Source: Pseudobdellovibrionaceae bacterium (GTDB taxonomy: Bacteria > Bdellovibrionota > Bdellovibrionia > Bdellovibrionales > UBA1609). Taken from it: a stretch of DNA of 64,000 nt. The DNA is taken from contig CP060220.1 in NCBI GenBank assembly GCA_023898385.1, forward strand, positions 3,162,001 through 3,226,000. Direction: 5' to 3'. Below the pieces are notes generated by a model, which searched no databases, was not told the DNA's origin, and worked only from the letters and a program-made list of their open reading frames with translations. Below, piece after piece: positions 49,359-58,415 of the stretch. Position 1 is the first letter of the stretch. Each line of letters opens with the position of its first letter. A program made the translations under genes and the position numbers.

Positions 49359-50351
49359 GTGAAAATGTTGGAGAAAAAATGGGCCAGTTGGGCTCTCACA
49401 GTGCTTTTTACTCTGTTGGCCGTGGAGATCATCATCGTGGCTCCCGATCATTTGGAGATTTCTCAGAGCCCTTCGGCCGAGTCTCAATCGGCACTCGCTG
49501 AAAGTCCAGATAGAGCCAGTCAGACAATGACCGGTGTGCACTTAGTGGAGACGCGAGAAAAGGCCAAGGAGTGGGAGTTGTGGGCGAAAAAGGCGGTGGG
49601 ATTTGACCAGCGTGAGTCGTGGGCCTTGAACGATATTCGCGCCATGTTTTTTTCATCTGATGGCGTCACATTTACAGTGACAGGCGATCACGGCCGAGTG
49701 GATTTGGTGACTAAAAACATGCGCGTCACGGGCAACGTGGTGACTCGCTCCTCAAACGGCTATGTTTTTCAAACAGATAACGTGGAGTACAGATCGGATA
49801 AGCGAATTCTTGAAAGCGCGACTAAGGTGTTTATGGCGGGCCCCAAGGATAGACAGGGCGAGCGTCTGAAGCTGACTGGCTTAAAAATGGTGACGGACCT
49901 TACGGACTCCCTCATGAAGGTGTTTGATGAAGTCCGTGGCCAAAAAAAGACAAAAGACGAAAAGGTCATATCGGTGCAGAGTGAGCAAGCGGAATTCAGT
50001 GGTCGGTCCCAGCAAGCCCGCTTTTTGAAGAATGTGAAAGTGGGACTTGGTCCTATGAGTCTTACGGGCCCAGAGGTGGAATTTAATTTCGATCAAGATG
50101 CCGGGCAATTCACTACGATGGCGGTTTCCGGCGGGGTTAAAGTGAAAGACAAAGACAAGCAGGCCACTGCGGAAAAGCTTCACGTGGACTTGTCAAAAAA
50201 TAAATTTGTCTTTACTGGTAATCCGAAAGTGATTCAGGATGACGATGAGTTGCAAGGGGATGAAATAGTCTTTCTCGACGGTGGACAAAGCGTGCGTATC
50301 AATAAAGCCCGCGCTAAAATGGGGGCTGATCGATTGGAGAGTGGATATTGA
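49359..50351 (+). CDS. LptC-LptA fusion protein
   Basis: 330 residues starting at a GTG (or the ATG two codons later). One membrane anchor at about 10-27 (WALTVLFTLLAVEIIIV) leads to an LptC-like domain (about 58-150, TGVHLVETREKAKEWELWA, then VTGDHGRVDL and VFQTDNVEYRSD). An OstA/LptA-like domain follows (about 195-325, VQSEQAEFSGRSQQARFL, AVSGGVKVKD, LQGDEIVFLDGG). In most bacteria LptC and LptA are separate. Here both jellyroll segments are on one chain, anchored at the inner membrane. It overlaps lptB (ATTGA), so it belongs to the LPS export complex. Confidence 0.85.
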   Translation: MKMLEKKWASWALTVLFTLLAVEIIIVAPDHLEISQSPSAESQSALAESPDRASQTMTGVHLVETREKAKEWELWAKKAVGFDQRESWALNDIRAMFFSSDGVTFTVTGDHGRVDLVTKNMRVTGNVVTRSSNGYVFQTDNVEYRSDKRILESATKVFMAGPKDRQGERLKLTGLKMVTDLTDSLMKVFDEVRGQKKTKDEKVISVQSEQAEFSGRSQQARFLKNVKVGLGPMSLTGPEVEFNFDQDAGQFTTMAVSGGVKVKDKDKQATAEKLHVDLSKNKFVFTGNPKVIQDDDELQGDEIVFLDGGQSVRINKARAKMGADRLESGY

Positions 50352-51070
50352 ATCAACTAGTGATTAAAGGAATTAGTAAATCTTTTCGTCAACGTCAGGT
50401 TGTCGATCAAGTGTCGTTTGCCATCCATAGCAAGGAAGTGGTGGGACTTTTGGGGCCTAATGGGGCGGGTAAGACGACGAGCTTTTACATGGTTGTGGGA
50501 CTGCTCACACCAGATAGCGGCACGATTTTATTGAATGACAATGATATCAGTCAGTTGCCCATGTATCAGAGGGCCAGGCTCGGGTTGAGTTATTTACCCC
50601 AAGAGCCCAGCATATTTCGTCGCTTGACTGTGAGAGAAAATCTTATGGTGGCGCTTGAGGCATTGTCCCTGACATCGGCAGAGCGGAGTGAGCGCCTAGA
50701 AAGTTTACTTGAGGAATTTAGCATTCAACATATTCGTGACAGTTATGGTTTTTCACTTTCAGGTGGTGAGCGGCGGCGTGTTGAGATTGCTCGATCTTTG
50801 GCTGGGCAACCTAAATTTCTGCTTCTAGACGAGCCTTTCGCCGGTATCGATCCCATTGCGGTGGGTGATATTCAAGATATTATAAAAAAACTTAAAGAAC
50901 AGGGACTGGGCGTATTAATTACAGACCACAATGTCAGAGAAACCTTGGGAATTTGTGATTATGCGCATATATTAAAAGATGGGAAGGTTGAAGTTGCCGG
51001 TAGCCCTAATGAAATTGCGGGTTCAGAAGTGGCTCGTAGATTTTATTTGGGCGAAAACTTCACACTTTGA
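50348..51070 (+). CDS. lptB: LPS export ABC transporter ATP-binding protein
   Basis: Energises lipopolysaccharide extraction by LptFG at the inner membrane. 240 residues from a TTG overlapping the LptC-LptA stop. Walker A is GPNGAGKTTS, the Q-loop region is LPQEPSIFRRLTV, the signature LSGGERRRVEIARSL and Walker B LLLDEPFAGIDP are intact. The LptB-typical VRENLMVALE segment is present. It sits in the order lptCA-lptB-rpoN, similar to the proteobacterial arrangement. Confidence 0.96.
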   Translation: MNQLVIKGISKSFRQRQVVDQVSFAIHSKEVVGLLGPNGAGKTTSFYMVVGLLTPDSGTILLNDNDISQLPMYQRARLGLSYLPQEPSIFRRLTVRENLMVALEALSLTSAERSERLESLLEEFSIQHIRDSYGFSLSGGERRRVEIARSLAGQPKFLLLDEPFAGIDPIAVGDIQDIIKKLKEQGLGVLITDHNVRETLGICDYAHILKDGKVEVAGSPNEIAGSEVARRFYLGENFTL

Positions 51071-51079
51071 GGAGTCAGG

Positions 51080-52522
51080 ATGGCGATTAATCTGAAAATG
51101 TCCATGAAGCTTTCGCAGAACTTGCGAATGACGCCCCAGCTGCAACAAGCAATTAAGCTTTTGCAGTTGTCGCGAATGGAATTAGAGACAGAAATTCGAA
51201 AAGAGTTGCTCGAAAATCCTGTACTCGAGGAAGTTGTTGATACGTCAGATGATGATCCCGCTAAAAGAGATCAGCAAACCGCTAGTGATGTTGCAAACAA
51301 TGAGGGCCAAGACGGCTCTGATCAAGATCCCAGAAAGCAAGACGAATTTGAATGGGAAAATTATCTAGATAGCAACTACAAGACACCGCAAAGTTCAGGC
51401 GGTGGCAATGAAGAGATCATGAACTATGAAAACTTGATCTCAAGTAAACAGACATTGTCGGATCATTTGTTTTGGCAGATGCATTTATCTGGGTTTAATG
51501 ATGAAGAAGAAGGTATAGCCACCGTTTTGATCAATTACATTAATGACGACGGTTACATTTCAGCACCCCTAGAGCAGATATCTGAAGATGAAAACATCAG
51601 TGTGCAAGACCTAGAGGATATTCTGCCTTTTGTACAAGAATTTGATCCCCCAGGTATTGGTGCCAGAAACCTGAAAGAGTGTTTGCTCATTCAAGCCCAA
51701 CATTTGCAAGAAGATACCAATGACCTTGTCGCTTTGATAAATAATCACCTCTCAGATCTTGAGAAAAAGAACTATCCGGCCATTGCCAAAGCCATGGATC
51801 TAGATGTGGAAGTGGTTTTGGATATGGCAAAAATTGTTTTAAGTATGGATCCAAAGCCAGGGCGAGCGTTTGTAAGTAATGACACTCACTACATTACTCC
51901 TGATGTCTATGTATACAAAGTGGGCGAAGAATATGTGGTCTCGCTCAATGAAGAGGGATTGCCTCGACTTCGTGTCTCGAATCTTTACAGAAGTCTATTG
52001 CAGGCAAAAAAGCAGGCGAACCAAAGCGATACTCAAGAATACGTTCAGGATAAATTGCGCTCGGCCATATGGTTAATTAAATCAATCCACCAGCGGCAAC
52101 GAACTATTTATAAAGTGACCGAAAGTATCGTTAAGCACCAGGAAGAGTTTTTTGAAAAAGGGCCAGGCTTTATTCGGCCAATGATTTTAAAAGACATTGC
52201 CAATGACATTGGTATGCACGAGTCCACTGTGAGTCGGGTGACAACTAATAAGTATGTTCACACCCCGCGGGGAATTTTTGAACTGAAGTATTTCTTTAAT
52301 TCAGGGATTTCTCGAAGTGACGGCGACTCGGTAGCTAGTGAATCAGTAAAATTAAAAATCAAAGATATGGTCGATAACGAGGACGCGAAAAAACCACTTT
52401 CAGATCAAAAGATCGTGGACCTATTGAAAAAAGACGGCATCGTGATTGCCCGTCGAACTGTGGCAAAATATCGAGATATGCTAAAGATATTGCCATCATC
52501 AAAGCGAAAAAAGTATTACTAA
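51080..52522 (+). CDS. rpoN: RNA polymerase sigma-54 factor
   Basis: 480 residues, with AGGAGTCAGG before the ATG. Region I, the activator-responsive Gln/Leu-rich segment, is MKLSQNLRMTPQLQQAIKLL. An acidic region II follows (DTSDDDPAKRDQQT). The core-binding and HTH domains lead to the RpoN box ARRTVAKYR near residue 463, which contacts the -24 element. It serves activators such as the FHA-AAA+ protein at 31107. Its stop codon overlaps the first bases of hairpin copy 3. Confidence 0.97.
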   Translation: MAINLKMSMKLSQNLRMTPQLQQAIKLLQLSRMELETEIRKELLENPVLEEVVDTSDDDPAKRDQQTASDVANNEGQDGSDQDPRKQDEFEWENYLDSNYKTPQSSGGGNEEIMNYENLISSKQTLSDHLFWQMHLSGFNDEEEGIATVLINYINDDGYISAPLEQISEDENISVQDLEDILPFVQEFDPPGIGARNLKECLLIQAQHLQEDTNDLVALINNHLSDLEKKNYPAIAKAMDLDVEVVLDMAKIVLSMDPKPGRAFVSNDTHYITPDVYVYKVGEEYVVSLNEEGLPRLRVSNLYRSLLQAKKQANQSDTQEYVQDKLRSAIWLIKSIHQRQRTIYKVTESIVKHQEEFFEKGPGFIRPMILKDIANDIGMHESTVSRVTTNKYVHTPRGIFELKYFFNSGISRSDGDSVASESVKLKIKDMVDNEDAKKPLSDQKIVDLLKKDGIVIARRTVAKYRDMLKILPSSKRKKYY

Positions 52523-52748
52523 TAGGTACCTGCTTCCTTTTGTGGCGACAGTGCGTTGGACGAGCCCCCCCCCGTCCCACACGCGGACTCGCTGCCGGCC
52601 CGAGTGGCCGCATGTCGTCTTCGGATTGCGTCACTTTGTGCCGCAACCCGGATACGCCATGCACATCGGGAGGGCAGCGAGTCCGCGTGTGGGAAGGGGG
52701 GGGGATCGTCTAACGCACTGTCGCCACAAAAGGAAGCAGGTACCTATT
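52521..52748. repeat. Giant hairpin element, copy 3
   Basis: It begins AATAGGTACCTGCTTCC and ends with its complement. The outer ~36 nt of each arm match copy 1, apart from one C/T change. The inner arm sequence differs from copy 1, yet it is still self-complementary with only about three mismatches, including a run of nine Cs facing nine Gs. The 72-nt core (52599-52670) is copy 1's core in inverted orientation with one base changed, in the hairpin loop. The element starts inside the rpoN stop codon and ends 17 bp before the ogt start. Confidence 0.93.
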
Positions 52749-52765
52749 ACTTAGATGGGAGTGTT

Positions 52766-53224
52766 GTGTTTGATTCGGTTTATTTTTTGTCTCCGGTGGG
52801 TTGGCTGAGGATTTTTGCCGACGGGGGGGTCATTGTTCGAGTTTCATGGGTGCGCCGGGGGATTCCTGGTGACGCGTCTTCGCCGCTGTTGAGGCAGGCG
52901 CTCAAGGAGTTGGGCGAATATTTTTCTGGTGAGCGGAGGCAATTTGATGTGCCCGTGCGGGCCTTGGGCACCGAGTTTTCAGAGAAAGTATGGCATCGTC
53001 TTGCAGCAATTCCCTACGGCGAGACCCTTTCGTATTCCGCACTGGCTACTGATGTGGGATGCCCCGGTGGTGCGAGAGCCGTGGGTTCGGCCTGTGGTCG
53101 AAATCCCGTTCCGATAATTATTCCCTGTCATCGAGTGTTGCCACGTTCTGGGCAGTTGGGTGGCTTTGCGTGGGGGCAGAACGCCAAGCGAGTTCTTTTG
53201 CAGCTGGAAAATCAAACGTGGTAA
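52766..53224 (+). CDS. ogt: Methylated-DNA--protein-cysteine methyltransferase
   Basis: Repairs O6-methylguanine by irreversible transfer to its own cysteine. 152 residues from a GTG preceded by GGGAG. Longer in-frame starts lie inside the hairpin element and are rejected. Motifs: FSEKVWHRLAAIPYGETLSY, the DNA-binding segment GGARAVGSACGRNPVPI and the active site IIPCHRVLPRSG with the acceptor Cys. The protein is short compared with Ada-type enzymes, as usual for Ogt. It ends convergent with the pilin-like gene 38 bp away. Confidence 0.94.
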   Translation: MFDSVYFLSPVGWLRIFADGGVIVRVSWVRRGIPGDASSPLLRQALKELGEYFSGERRQFDVPVRALGTEFSEKVWHRLAAIPYGETLSYSALATDVGCPGGARAVGSACGRNPVPIIIPCHRVLPRSGQLGGFAWGQNAKRVLLQLENQTW

Positions 53225-53262
53225 AACCCAAGGTCACGGTGTAATCAACGCCAGAATGGTGA

Positions 53263-54741
53263 TTAAAATAAACTGTTAAATGTGCAGTTCACCTTAACTC
53301 CCTCAGTGATACCCGTGCTTCCTGTTGGGTCAACAAAGGTGACCTCGGCTTTAGCCATCGAGCCAATGGGATCGGGGAGTTGGATAAATTTAATTCCCGC
53401 CTCCATATGAGAACTACCGGCTTGGCCCCATAGTGTGCATGACTGCATAGTGTGCCAGTTGCCGTCTGTCCATGCCATCGTGTTTGTGTCCCAACCTGAA
53501 TCGCATTGGCCATTTTGGCCGGACAGATAATAAGTGGCATGTCCAATCTTATCGGTGGCAGTTATTCGGAAGTGTCCGTAATATCCAGCTTGCGGCGAAC
53601 CCCAGAACTCCACCCAAGCTTCGACTCGATAGCTGCCGTTATCGCCCACACAATGGTCGTGGCCTAACAGGGAGCCTCCGCCGGAGTAGCCCGAGTCATA
53701 GGGGGATTCACCACCTGTGGGCGGGGTTTCATCTGTTCCGGTGCCACTTCCCGCCGCCACGCAAATGGGGTTGCCGCTGCTGTCATAGCCACTGATGGCT
53801 TGCCCTGAGGCGCAGTCGGGTAGATCGGTGCACACGCGGCTGCCATCTGCGTTGATGCCCTCTTCTTTTTGGCCGGGTAAGCAAGCAGAACCTAGTACAA
53901 AGTTGACGGGCTGGCATTGTTTTGTCCCATCGGCGTTGATTCCCGTCATCATTTGCCCGGCAGGACAGCTGCCCACAGCGGGATTGGTGAATGAACACCC
54001 ACCATCGACAAAGGCCCCGTTCAAGGATTCGCATAGGGCTTCGGGATCCTGCCCGGTCCCATCTCCCGAAGGCAGTGCGCACAGTCCAGTGGCGTTGTCA
54101 TAAGTCCCACCGATAGATTGGCACATCGTATTCACTGTGGCTGGGACGCCAGGACGCATAAGATCGAAATTATAGCGGGCGATATTAACGGGAAAACTAC
54201 CGGTGCCTTGGTATTTTTCAAAGGTCACTTCCACAGTCACCGTCGGTGATTTACATGATGCGGTTGTGCACCCGGCCCCAATCATGGGTTTCCACTGGGC
54301 TCTCACGCCGATAGGGCACTCTATTGAAGGATAAGTGGAACAAGCCGATCCATTTTTGTCAAAACCTCTACCGTTATCTATATCCAGGTCGTAAGCCAGG
54401 TCATTGCTACTATTTACGATGGCTCTTATTTTGTTGGGAATGTCATTAGAGGTATTTTCTGCCGCTGTTTTGCACTCAAAACTATTGGCAACGTCTTTTA
54501 AACAGGCAGTGTCGTTTTGATCGGTGCCATTGTAGGAAACCGTATTGTCCCAAGGCACTTCATGGTTGATTAAAGTCTTGATGCTATCTCTGAGATCTTG
54601 AACGGCATAACGAAAGCTGAGGTGACTTTGAACGCGTAACATGTCGGCCATCATTGTGAGCGTGACACTCAGTATGATACTGAATATCCCGATTGTGACC
54701 AGCAATTCCACTAACGACAGACCACGTTTATTTTTAACCAT
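53263..54741 (-). CDS. Large prepilin-like protein with Cys-rich repeats
   Basis: 492 residues. The N terminus (KNKRGLSLVELLVTIGIFSI) is a type IV prepilin leader with cleavage after Gly and the conserved Glu at mature position 5. The C-terminal 300 residues are far longer than in ordinary pilins. They contain repeated units with GINADGTKQCQP, GINADGSRVCTD and GYDSSGNPIC, each ending in Cys, then a Gly/Ser linker and a final beta-rich domain (SYRVEAWVEFWGSPQAGYYG). It is probably a minor or tip pilin with an adhesive domain. No pilus assembly genes adjoin it. Confidence 0.82.
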   Translation of the reverse strand: MVKNKRGLSLVELLVTIGIFSIILSVTLTMMADMLRVQSHLSFRYAVQDLRDSIKTLINHEVPWDNTVSYNGTDQNDTACLKDVANSFECKTAAENTSNDIPNKIRAIVNSSNDLAYDLDIDNGRGFDKNGSACSTYPSIECPIGVRAQWKPMIGAGCTTASCKSPTVTVEVTFEKYQGTGSFPVNIARYNFDLMRPGVPATVNTMCQSIGGTYDNATGLCALPSGDGTGQDPEALCESLNGAFVDGGCSFTNPAVGSCPAGQMMTGINADGTKQCQPVNFVLGSACLPGQKEEGINADGSRVCTDLPDCASGQAISGYDSSGNPICVAAGSGTGTDETPPTGGESPYDSGYSGGGSLLGHDHCVGDNGSYRVEAWVEFWGSPQAGYYGHFRITATDKIGHATYYLSGQNGQCDSGWDTNTMAWTDGNWHTMQSCTLWGQAGSSHMEAGIKFIQLPDPIGSMAKAEVTFVDPTGSTGITEGVKVNCTFNSLF

Positions 54742-55259
54742 GGGCCCCCCCCATTGATTCGATAATTATCCCATAAAGATATATCGGGCATTGCCGATAA
54801 AACTTTAGTCTGTACTTTGCCTGCCGGACGAATTTTGGTTAAAATTTGGCAATCTTGTTTTGTTAAAGAGAGAGATTTCAAGGAGTTGGGGCTGCTGTGA
54901 AATCTGTTAAATTTTGACATAAAAATTATTTGGGTGTCTCAAATTGGGATAAATTCGAATTGCTGGGCAACGCGACATACGAACAAAAAATTGATTTAAA
55001 CACGTCCAGCCGGAAGGCGCCTTCGCCGCATCAAAGTGCTGCCAAAAGGTTACCTCTGCAACATAAAGGCCACGGCCAGATGTAGATCACAGGGGTCTCG
55101 CAAGGCTTGTCTAACAACGAAACAAAGATTTTAAGCGTGCCCTCAGAAAAAAGTTTATGTTTTTTTTCAATAGTAAGAACCTGAAAATATAAGTAATGCA
55201 GGCTAAGAGTGGGGGTTGTTTTTTAATCTCTTAGCCCATTCATAGACTTGGGGGACAGA
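54742..55259. other. Non-coding stretch before hpf
   Basis: No credible gene in about 500 bp. A perfect 12-bp palindrome GAAGGCGCCTTC lies at 55013-55024. The last 120 bp are AT-rich and probably hold the hpf promoter. The sequence GGGGGACAGA just before the hpf ATG is nearly the same as that before the PilZ gene at 11869. Confidence 0.4.
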
Positions 55260-55604
55260 ATGAAAATAGAAATCCAGTTCAAAAGTTTAGAACACTCACC
55301 ATCACTTGCCGGATACACCGCAGACCGATTACAGAAATTAGATAAACTCACAATGAAACACAAAAAGGCCCGAGTCCATTTCAGTGCCGTTCGCTTTCTT
55401 AAACAGGTAGAAATCGTCATCTATGGCAACGGGGCCACACTCTCGGCTTCAGCCAAATCCGATGATTTTCATACGGCGGTCGATTTAGCTGTTCACAAGT
55501 TGATGCGACAGCTTGAAAAACAAAAATCAATCATTCAACGCCACAAAAACTACGCTAAATCCCGAGCGGGGCGCTTAGAAAGAATGTTAAAAGAAGCGGC
55601 CTGA
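55260..55604 (+). CDS. hpf: Ribosome hibernation promoting factor
   Basis: 114 residues from the ATG at 55260, preceded by GGGGGACAGA. An upstream TTG is less likely. It has the short HPF/YfiA fold: MKIEIQFKSLEHSPSLAGYT at the start, HFSAVRFLKQVEIVIYG in the middle and AVDLAVHKLMRQLEKQKSII near the end. A basic tail (RHKNYAKSRAGRLER) follows. It binds the 30S subunit and silences ribosomes in stationary or attack phase. hpf commonly sits near rpoN, as here. Confidence 0.93.
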   Translation: MKIEIQFKSLEHSPSLAGYTADRLQKLDKLTMKHKKARVHFSAVRFLKQVEIVIYGNGATLSASAKSDDFHTAVDLAVHKLMRQLEKQKSIIQRHKNYAKSRAGRLERMLKEAA

Positions 55605-55981
55605 GTCTTTTTGAAAATTCATTTCGAGGCCTAGTATTAGTGAGACGCTTGTTCAAGTCTTGCGTAGCTGAGCCTCGCTATCAAGGATCACGACAAATTT
55701 TGCAAGTAGTGTGAGAAGGCCGCTACCGTGGATTTGTTTTCTTGTGCGATATTTTTTTCGTTTAATTTTACCGAAGGACCTCGAAAGTTCGTGGTCTGAC
55801 AGTGGGTGACCGTGCGGTTTACGTTGCTTTCATGCAGTGCTCGAACCTTTGTGAGGGCACATTAGGGCTTGACCAAATTTTGCCCTAAAGGCAGAGATGT
55901 TCAGAATTTAAACACCCCAAATAGAATTTATTGGCCGTAGGCGCGGACCCGCTAATTGCAAAAGAGCAGGGGTGGTTCGAG
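55605..55981. other. Non-coding stretch before the signal-bearing sigma gene
   Basis: No gene, strong hairpin or repeat that I can support. The sigma gene's reading frame is open from 55931, but the first well-placed ribosome site is before the ATG at 55982. Confidence 0.35.
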
Positions 55982-57046
55982 ATGAGTAGGCTCTCGAGTA
56001 AATATAAACTGAGGAGACTTTTGATCATGTGGTATTCAGCGACCTTGCGCGTTTTGTTGGCGATCTGCGCTATCAGTTTTAGCACCGTCAGTTCTGCCGA
56101 TTTTCAGACTCCAAATGACGGCCCTGAGCCATGTGGCAGATCGCTGTCACTTGACCAGGCCTCCGACATCGACACGGAACCAGGCTTAGAGTTTTCAGGT
56201 GTACCTGCGGTCGGCGGGTACAATATCTATCCCCGTCCCTCGCGGAAGGAAAACGACATTATGTTGAGAGCTTATAAATCCGCAAAGACAGAGCCAGAGC
56301 GTTCTGTTTGGCAAAAAAAATTAGTAGAGGCCAATATGGGACTGGCGTTGAATTTATCGCGCAAGTTTCTGAGGGGTCAGACCGACGGCTTACGCGAATT
56401 TATGCAGGCCGGAGCCGTGGGATTGGTTAAGGCCATAGCGGACTATCGGTTTGATTACCAATCAGATAGGTTGGACGAGGGGCAAAGCGTGGCCTTTAGC
56501 TCCTTTGCTTATCCGTATATTCAAAATGAAATGCGTGAACAAATGCGGGTGTCGCGGTCCCTTGTCCTGTCGCCTCACAAAGAAAATGATGTGAAAATCT
56601 ACCAACAGACTCGCCAGAATCTTTTGCGACAATTACAGAGAAATCCCACGGTGTCAGAAATCGGGGCGCACCTGCAGTGGACGGACTACAAAGTGAACCA
56701 GGTGGCGCAGTTGGCTCAAGAAACGATGTCATTGGATTTGCCACAGTTTGATGATTCCGATCAGTCGGTCCTTGATAGTATGGCGTCTCATCGGCCCGAA
56801 TATAACCCGGCCCATGTGGTGGAATCTGAAGACTCAGAATCTCATTTGGCGAGAACCATAGAGCGTCTTGCAAGCAAATTCCCCAAGCCCATGCAAGTGA
56901 TGAAATTAGTTCTAGAGGGCGCCCATGAAACCGGAGAGCTGCCCACTAACGTCGATATTGCTAGTAGGTTGGGCGTTACTCCCGAAGCCGTCCGCCAGCA
57001 CCGCAAGCGGGGAGAGGACCTTCTGCGCCAACACCTCTCCATGTAA
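55982..57046 (+). CDS. Sigma-70 family protein with N-terminal signal peptide
   Basis: 354 residues from the ATG at 55982 (GGGGTGG upstream). An ATG at 56027 with GAGGAG upstream is the alternative, and both keep the hydrophobic start. A Sec-type signal (TLRVLLAICAISFSTVSSA) is followed by about 40 flexible residues. Complete sigma regions come next: region 2 (LVEANMGLALNLSRKF, MQAGAVGLVKAIADYRFDY, SSFAYPYIQNEMREQM), region 3 (NPTVSEIGAHLQWTDYKVNQ) and region 4 (ELPTNVDIASRLGVTPEAVR with QHRKRGEDLLRQHL). An internal start at 56262 would remove the signal but also the conserved lead-in to region 2. A membrane-tethered or exported sigma factor is unusual. Confidence 0.85.
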   Translation: MSRLSSKYKLRRLLIMWYSATLRVLLAICAISFSTVSSADFQTPNDGPEPCGRSLSLDQASDIDTEPGLEFSGVPAVGGYNIYPRPSRKENDIMLRAYKSAKTEPERSVWQKKLVEANMGLALNLSRKFLRGQTDGLREFMQAGAVGLVKAIADYRFDYQSDRLDEGQSVAFSSFAYPYIQNEMREQMRVSRSLVLSPHKENDVKIYQQTRQNLLRQLQRNPTVSEIGAHLQWTDYKVNQVAQLAQETMSLDLPQFDDSDQSVLDSMASHRPEYNPAHVVESEDSESHLARTIERLASKFPKPMQVMKLVLEGAHETGELPTNVDIASRLGVTPEAVRQHRKRGEDLLRQHLSM

Positions 57047-57228
57047 GCTGTTGCGCGTTAGTTGAGTTCTAGCGTGTAAGCGTCGGGAATGGCGGATTGT
57101 GCGACCAAGGATTGTCGATGCTATGCACCGCAAATTTCAAGTTGAAGTCGGCGACCTGGAATTCCTGACCAAGATAAGGTAGGACTACCACACTTAACTT
57201 CACGAAAAACCTAAGGGGATTCCTAGTT

Positions 57229-58395
57229 ATGATGAAAAATTACCTTTTCACCAGTGAGTCAGTTTCTGAAGGCCATCCCGATAAAATGGCGGACCAAATC
57301 AGCGATGCGGTGTTAGATGCATTGTTGAGTCAGGATCCCAAAAGCCGCGTGGCCTGCGAGACAATGATCTCCACAGGATTCGTGGCATTGGCCGGCGAAA
57401 TCTCCACGGAATGCTATGTCGATATGCCCACTATTGTGCGCGAAGTGATCAAGGATATTGGCTACGATAGCAGTGAAAAGGGTTTTGATTATCATACCTG
57501 TGCGGTACTCACTTCCATAGACCGACAAAGTCCCGATATTGCCATGGGAGTGGACGAGGGCTCGGGTAAAGAACAAGGTGCCGGCGACCAGGGCTTGATG
57601 TTTGGGTATGCCATCAACGAGACCCCAGAGCTTATGCCAATGAGTATATCTTTGTCCCATAAACTGGTCAGAGAGCTTGCCAGTATTCGTAAAAGTGGGC
57701 AGGTGAATTTTTTGCGTCCAGATAGCAAAAGCCAGGTGACCATCGAGTATCAAGACGGAGTGGCAAAACGCGTGGATGCCATCGTGTTATCCACTCAACA
57801 TTCTGAAGATGTGACCACGAAAGAGATAGAGCAGCTGGTGCGGGAACAATTGATCCCAAAGGTGATCCCTGGTGATTGGATTGATTCAAAAACAAAAATA
57901 TTTGTTAATCCCACCGGACGATTTGTTTTGGGCGGGCCCCATGGTGATTGCGGTCTCACCGGACGTAAAATCATTGTAGACACCTACGGTGGGCACGGCG
58001 CCCATGGTGGCGGCGCATTTTCAGGTAAGGATCCTTCTAAAGTGGATCGATCGGCAGCCTATGCCGCTCGTCATATTGCTAAAAACATCGTCGCTGCAGG
58101 TTTAGCTGATCGCTGTTTGGTGCAAGCGGCCTATGCCATTGGTGTGGCTGAGCCAGTGAGCTTAATGGTCGACGACTACGGCACTGGCAAAGTTAGCCCC
58201 GAAGTCTTAGCCAAAGCTGTGCGCCAGGTATGGAGTTTGAAACCCGCTGATATCGTGCGTGATTTTGATTTGCTAAAACCGCGATACCGAAAGTCTGCGA
58301 CCTACGGGCACTTTGGGCGAACTGAAGAAGAGTTCACTTGGGAAAAAACCAACCGAGTGGATGCCCTTAAAGACGCCGTAAAAACTCTGTCTTAG
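57229..58395 (+). CDS. metK: S-adenosylmethionine synthetase
   Basis: Makes SAM from methionine and ATP. 388 residues with all family motifs: SESVSEGHPDKMADQISDAV at the start, ACETMISTG, GAGDQGLMFGYA, FVLGGPHGDCGLTGRKIIVD, and GGGAFSGKDPSKVDRSAAY. The 180-nt leader (57047-57228) ends in a CCTAAGGGGATTCC ribosome region. I looked for a SAM riboswitch there and could not establish one. The next gene, a small RHH protein, begins 20 bp after the stop. Confidence 0.97.
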   Translation: MMKNYLFTSESVSEGHPDKMADQISDAVLDALLSQDPKSRVACETMISTGFVALAGEISTECYVDMPTIVREVIKDIGYDSSEKGFDYHTCAVLTSIDRQSPDIAMGVDEGSGKEQGAGDQGLMFGYAINETPELMPMSISLSHKLVRELASIRKSGQVNFLRPDSKSQVTIEYQDGVAKRVDAIVLSTQHSEDVTTKEIEQLVREQLIPKVIPGDWIDSKTKIFVNPTGRFVLGGPHGDCGLTGRKIIVDTYGGHGAHGGGAFSGKDPSKVDRSAAYAARHIAKNIVAAGLADRCLVQAAYAIGVAEPVSLMVDDYGTGKVSPEVLAKAVRQVWSLKPADIVRDFDLLKPRYRKSATYGHFGRTEEEFTWEKTNRVDALKDAVKTLS

Positions 58396-58415
58396 TGGGT
58401 GAGGCGGCGACGTTC

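Noticed and set aside
52556..52765. N-terminal extension of the ogt frame across the hairpin
   Set aside because: The extension is the repeat read in frame; the GTG at 52766 with GGGAG gives a normal Ogt.
56262..57046. Shorter sigma protein starting at ATG 56262 (upstream AAGGA)
   Set aside because: It would cut off the conserved lead-in to region 2 (YPRPSRKEND), and the upstream frame has two good ribosome sites.
57047..57228. SAM riboswitch before metK
   Set aside because: I could not find the paired elements of a known SAM class; only a CTAAGG-like ribosome region near the start.
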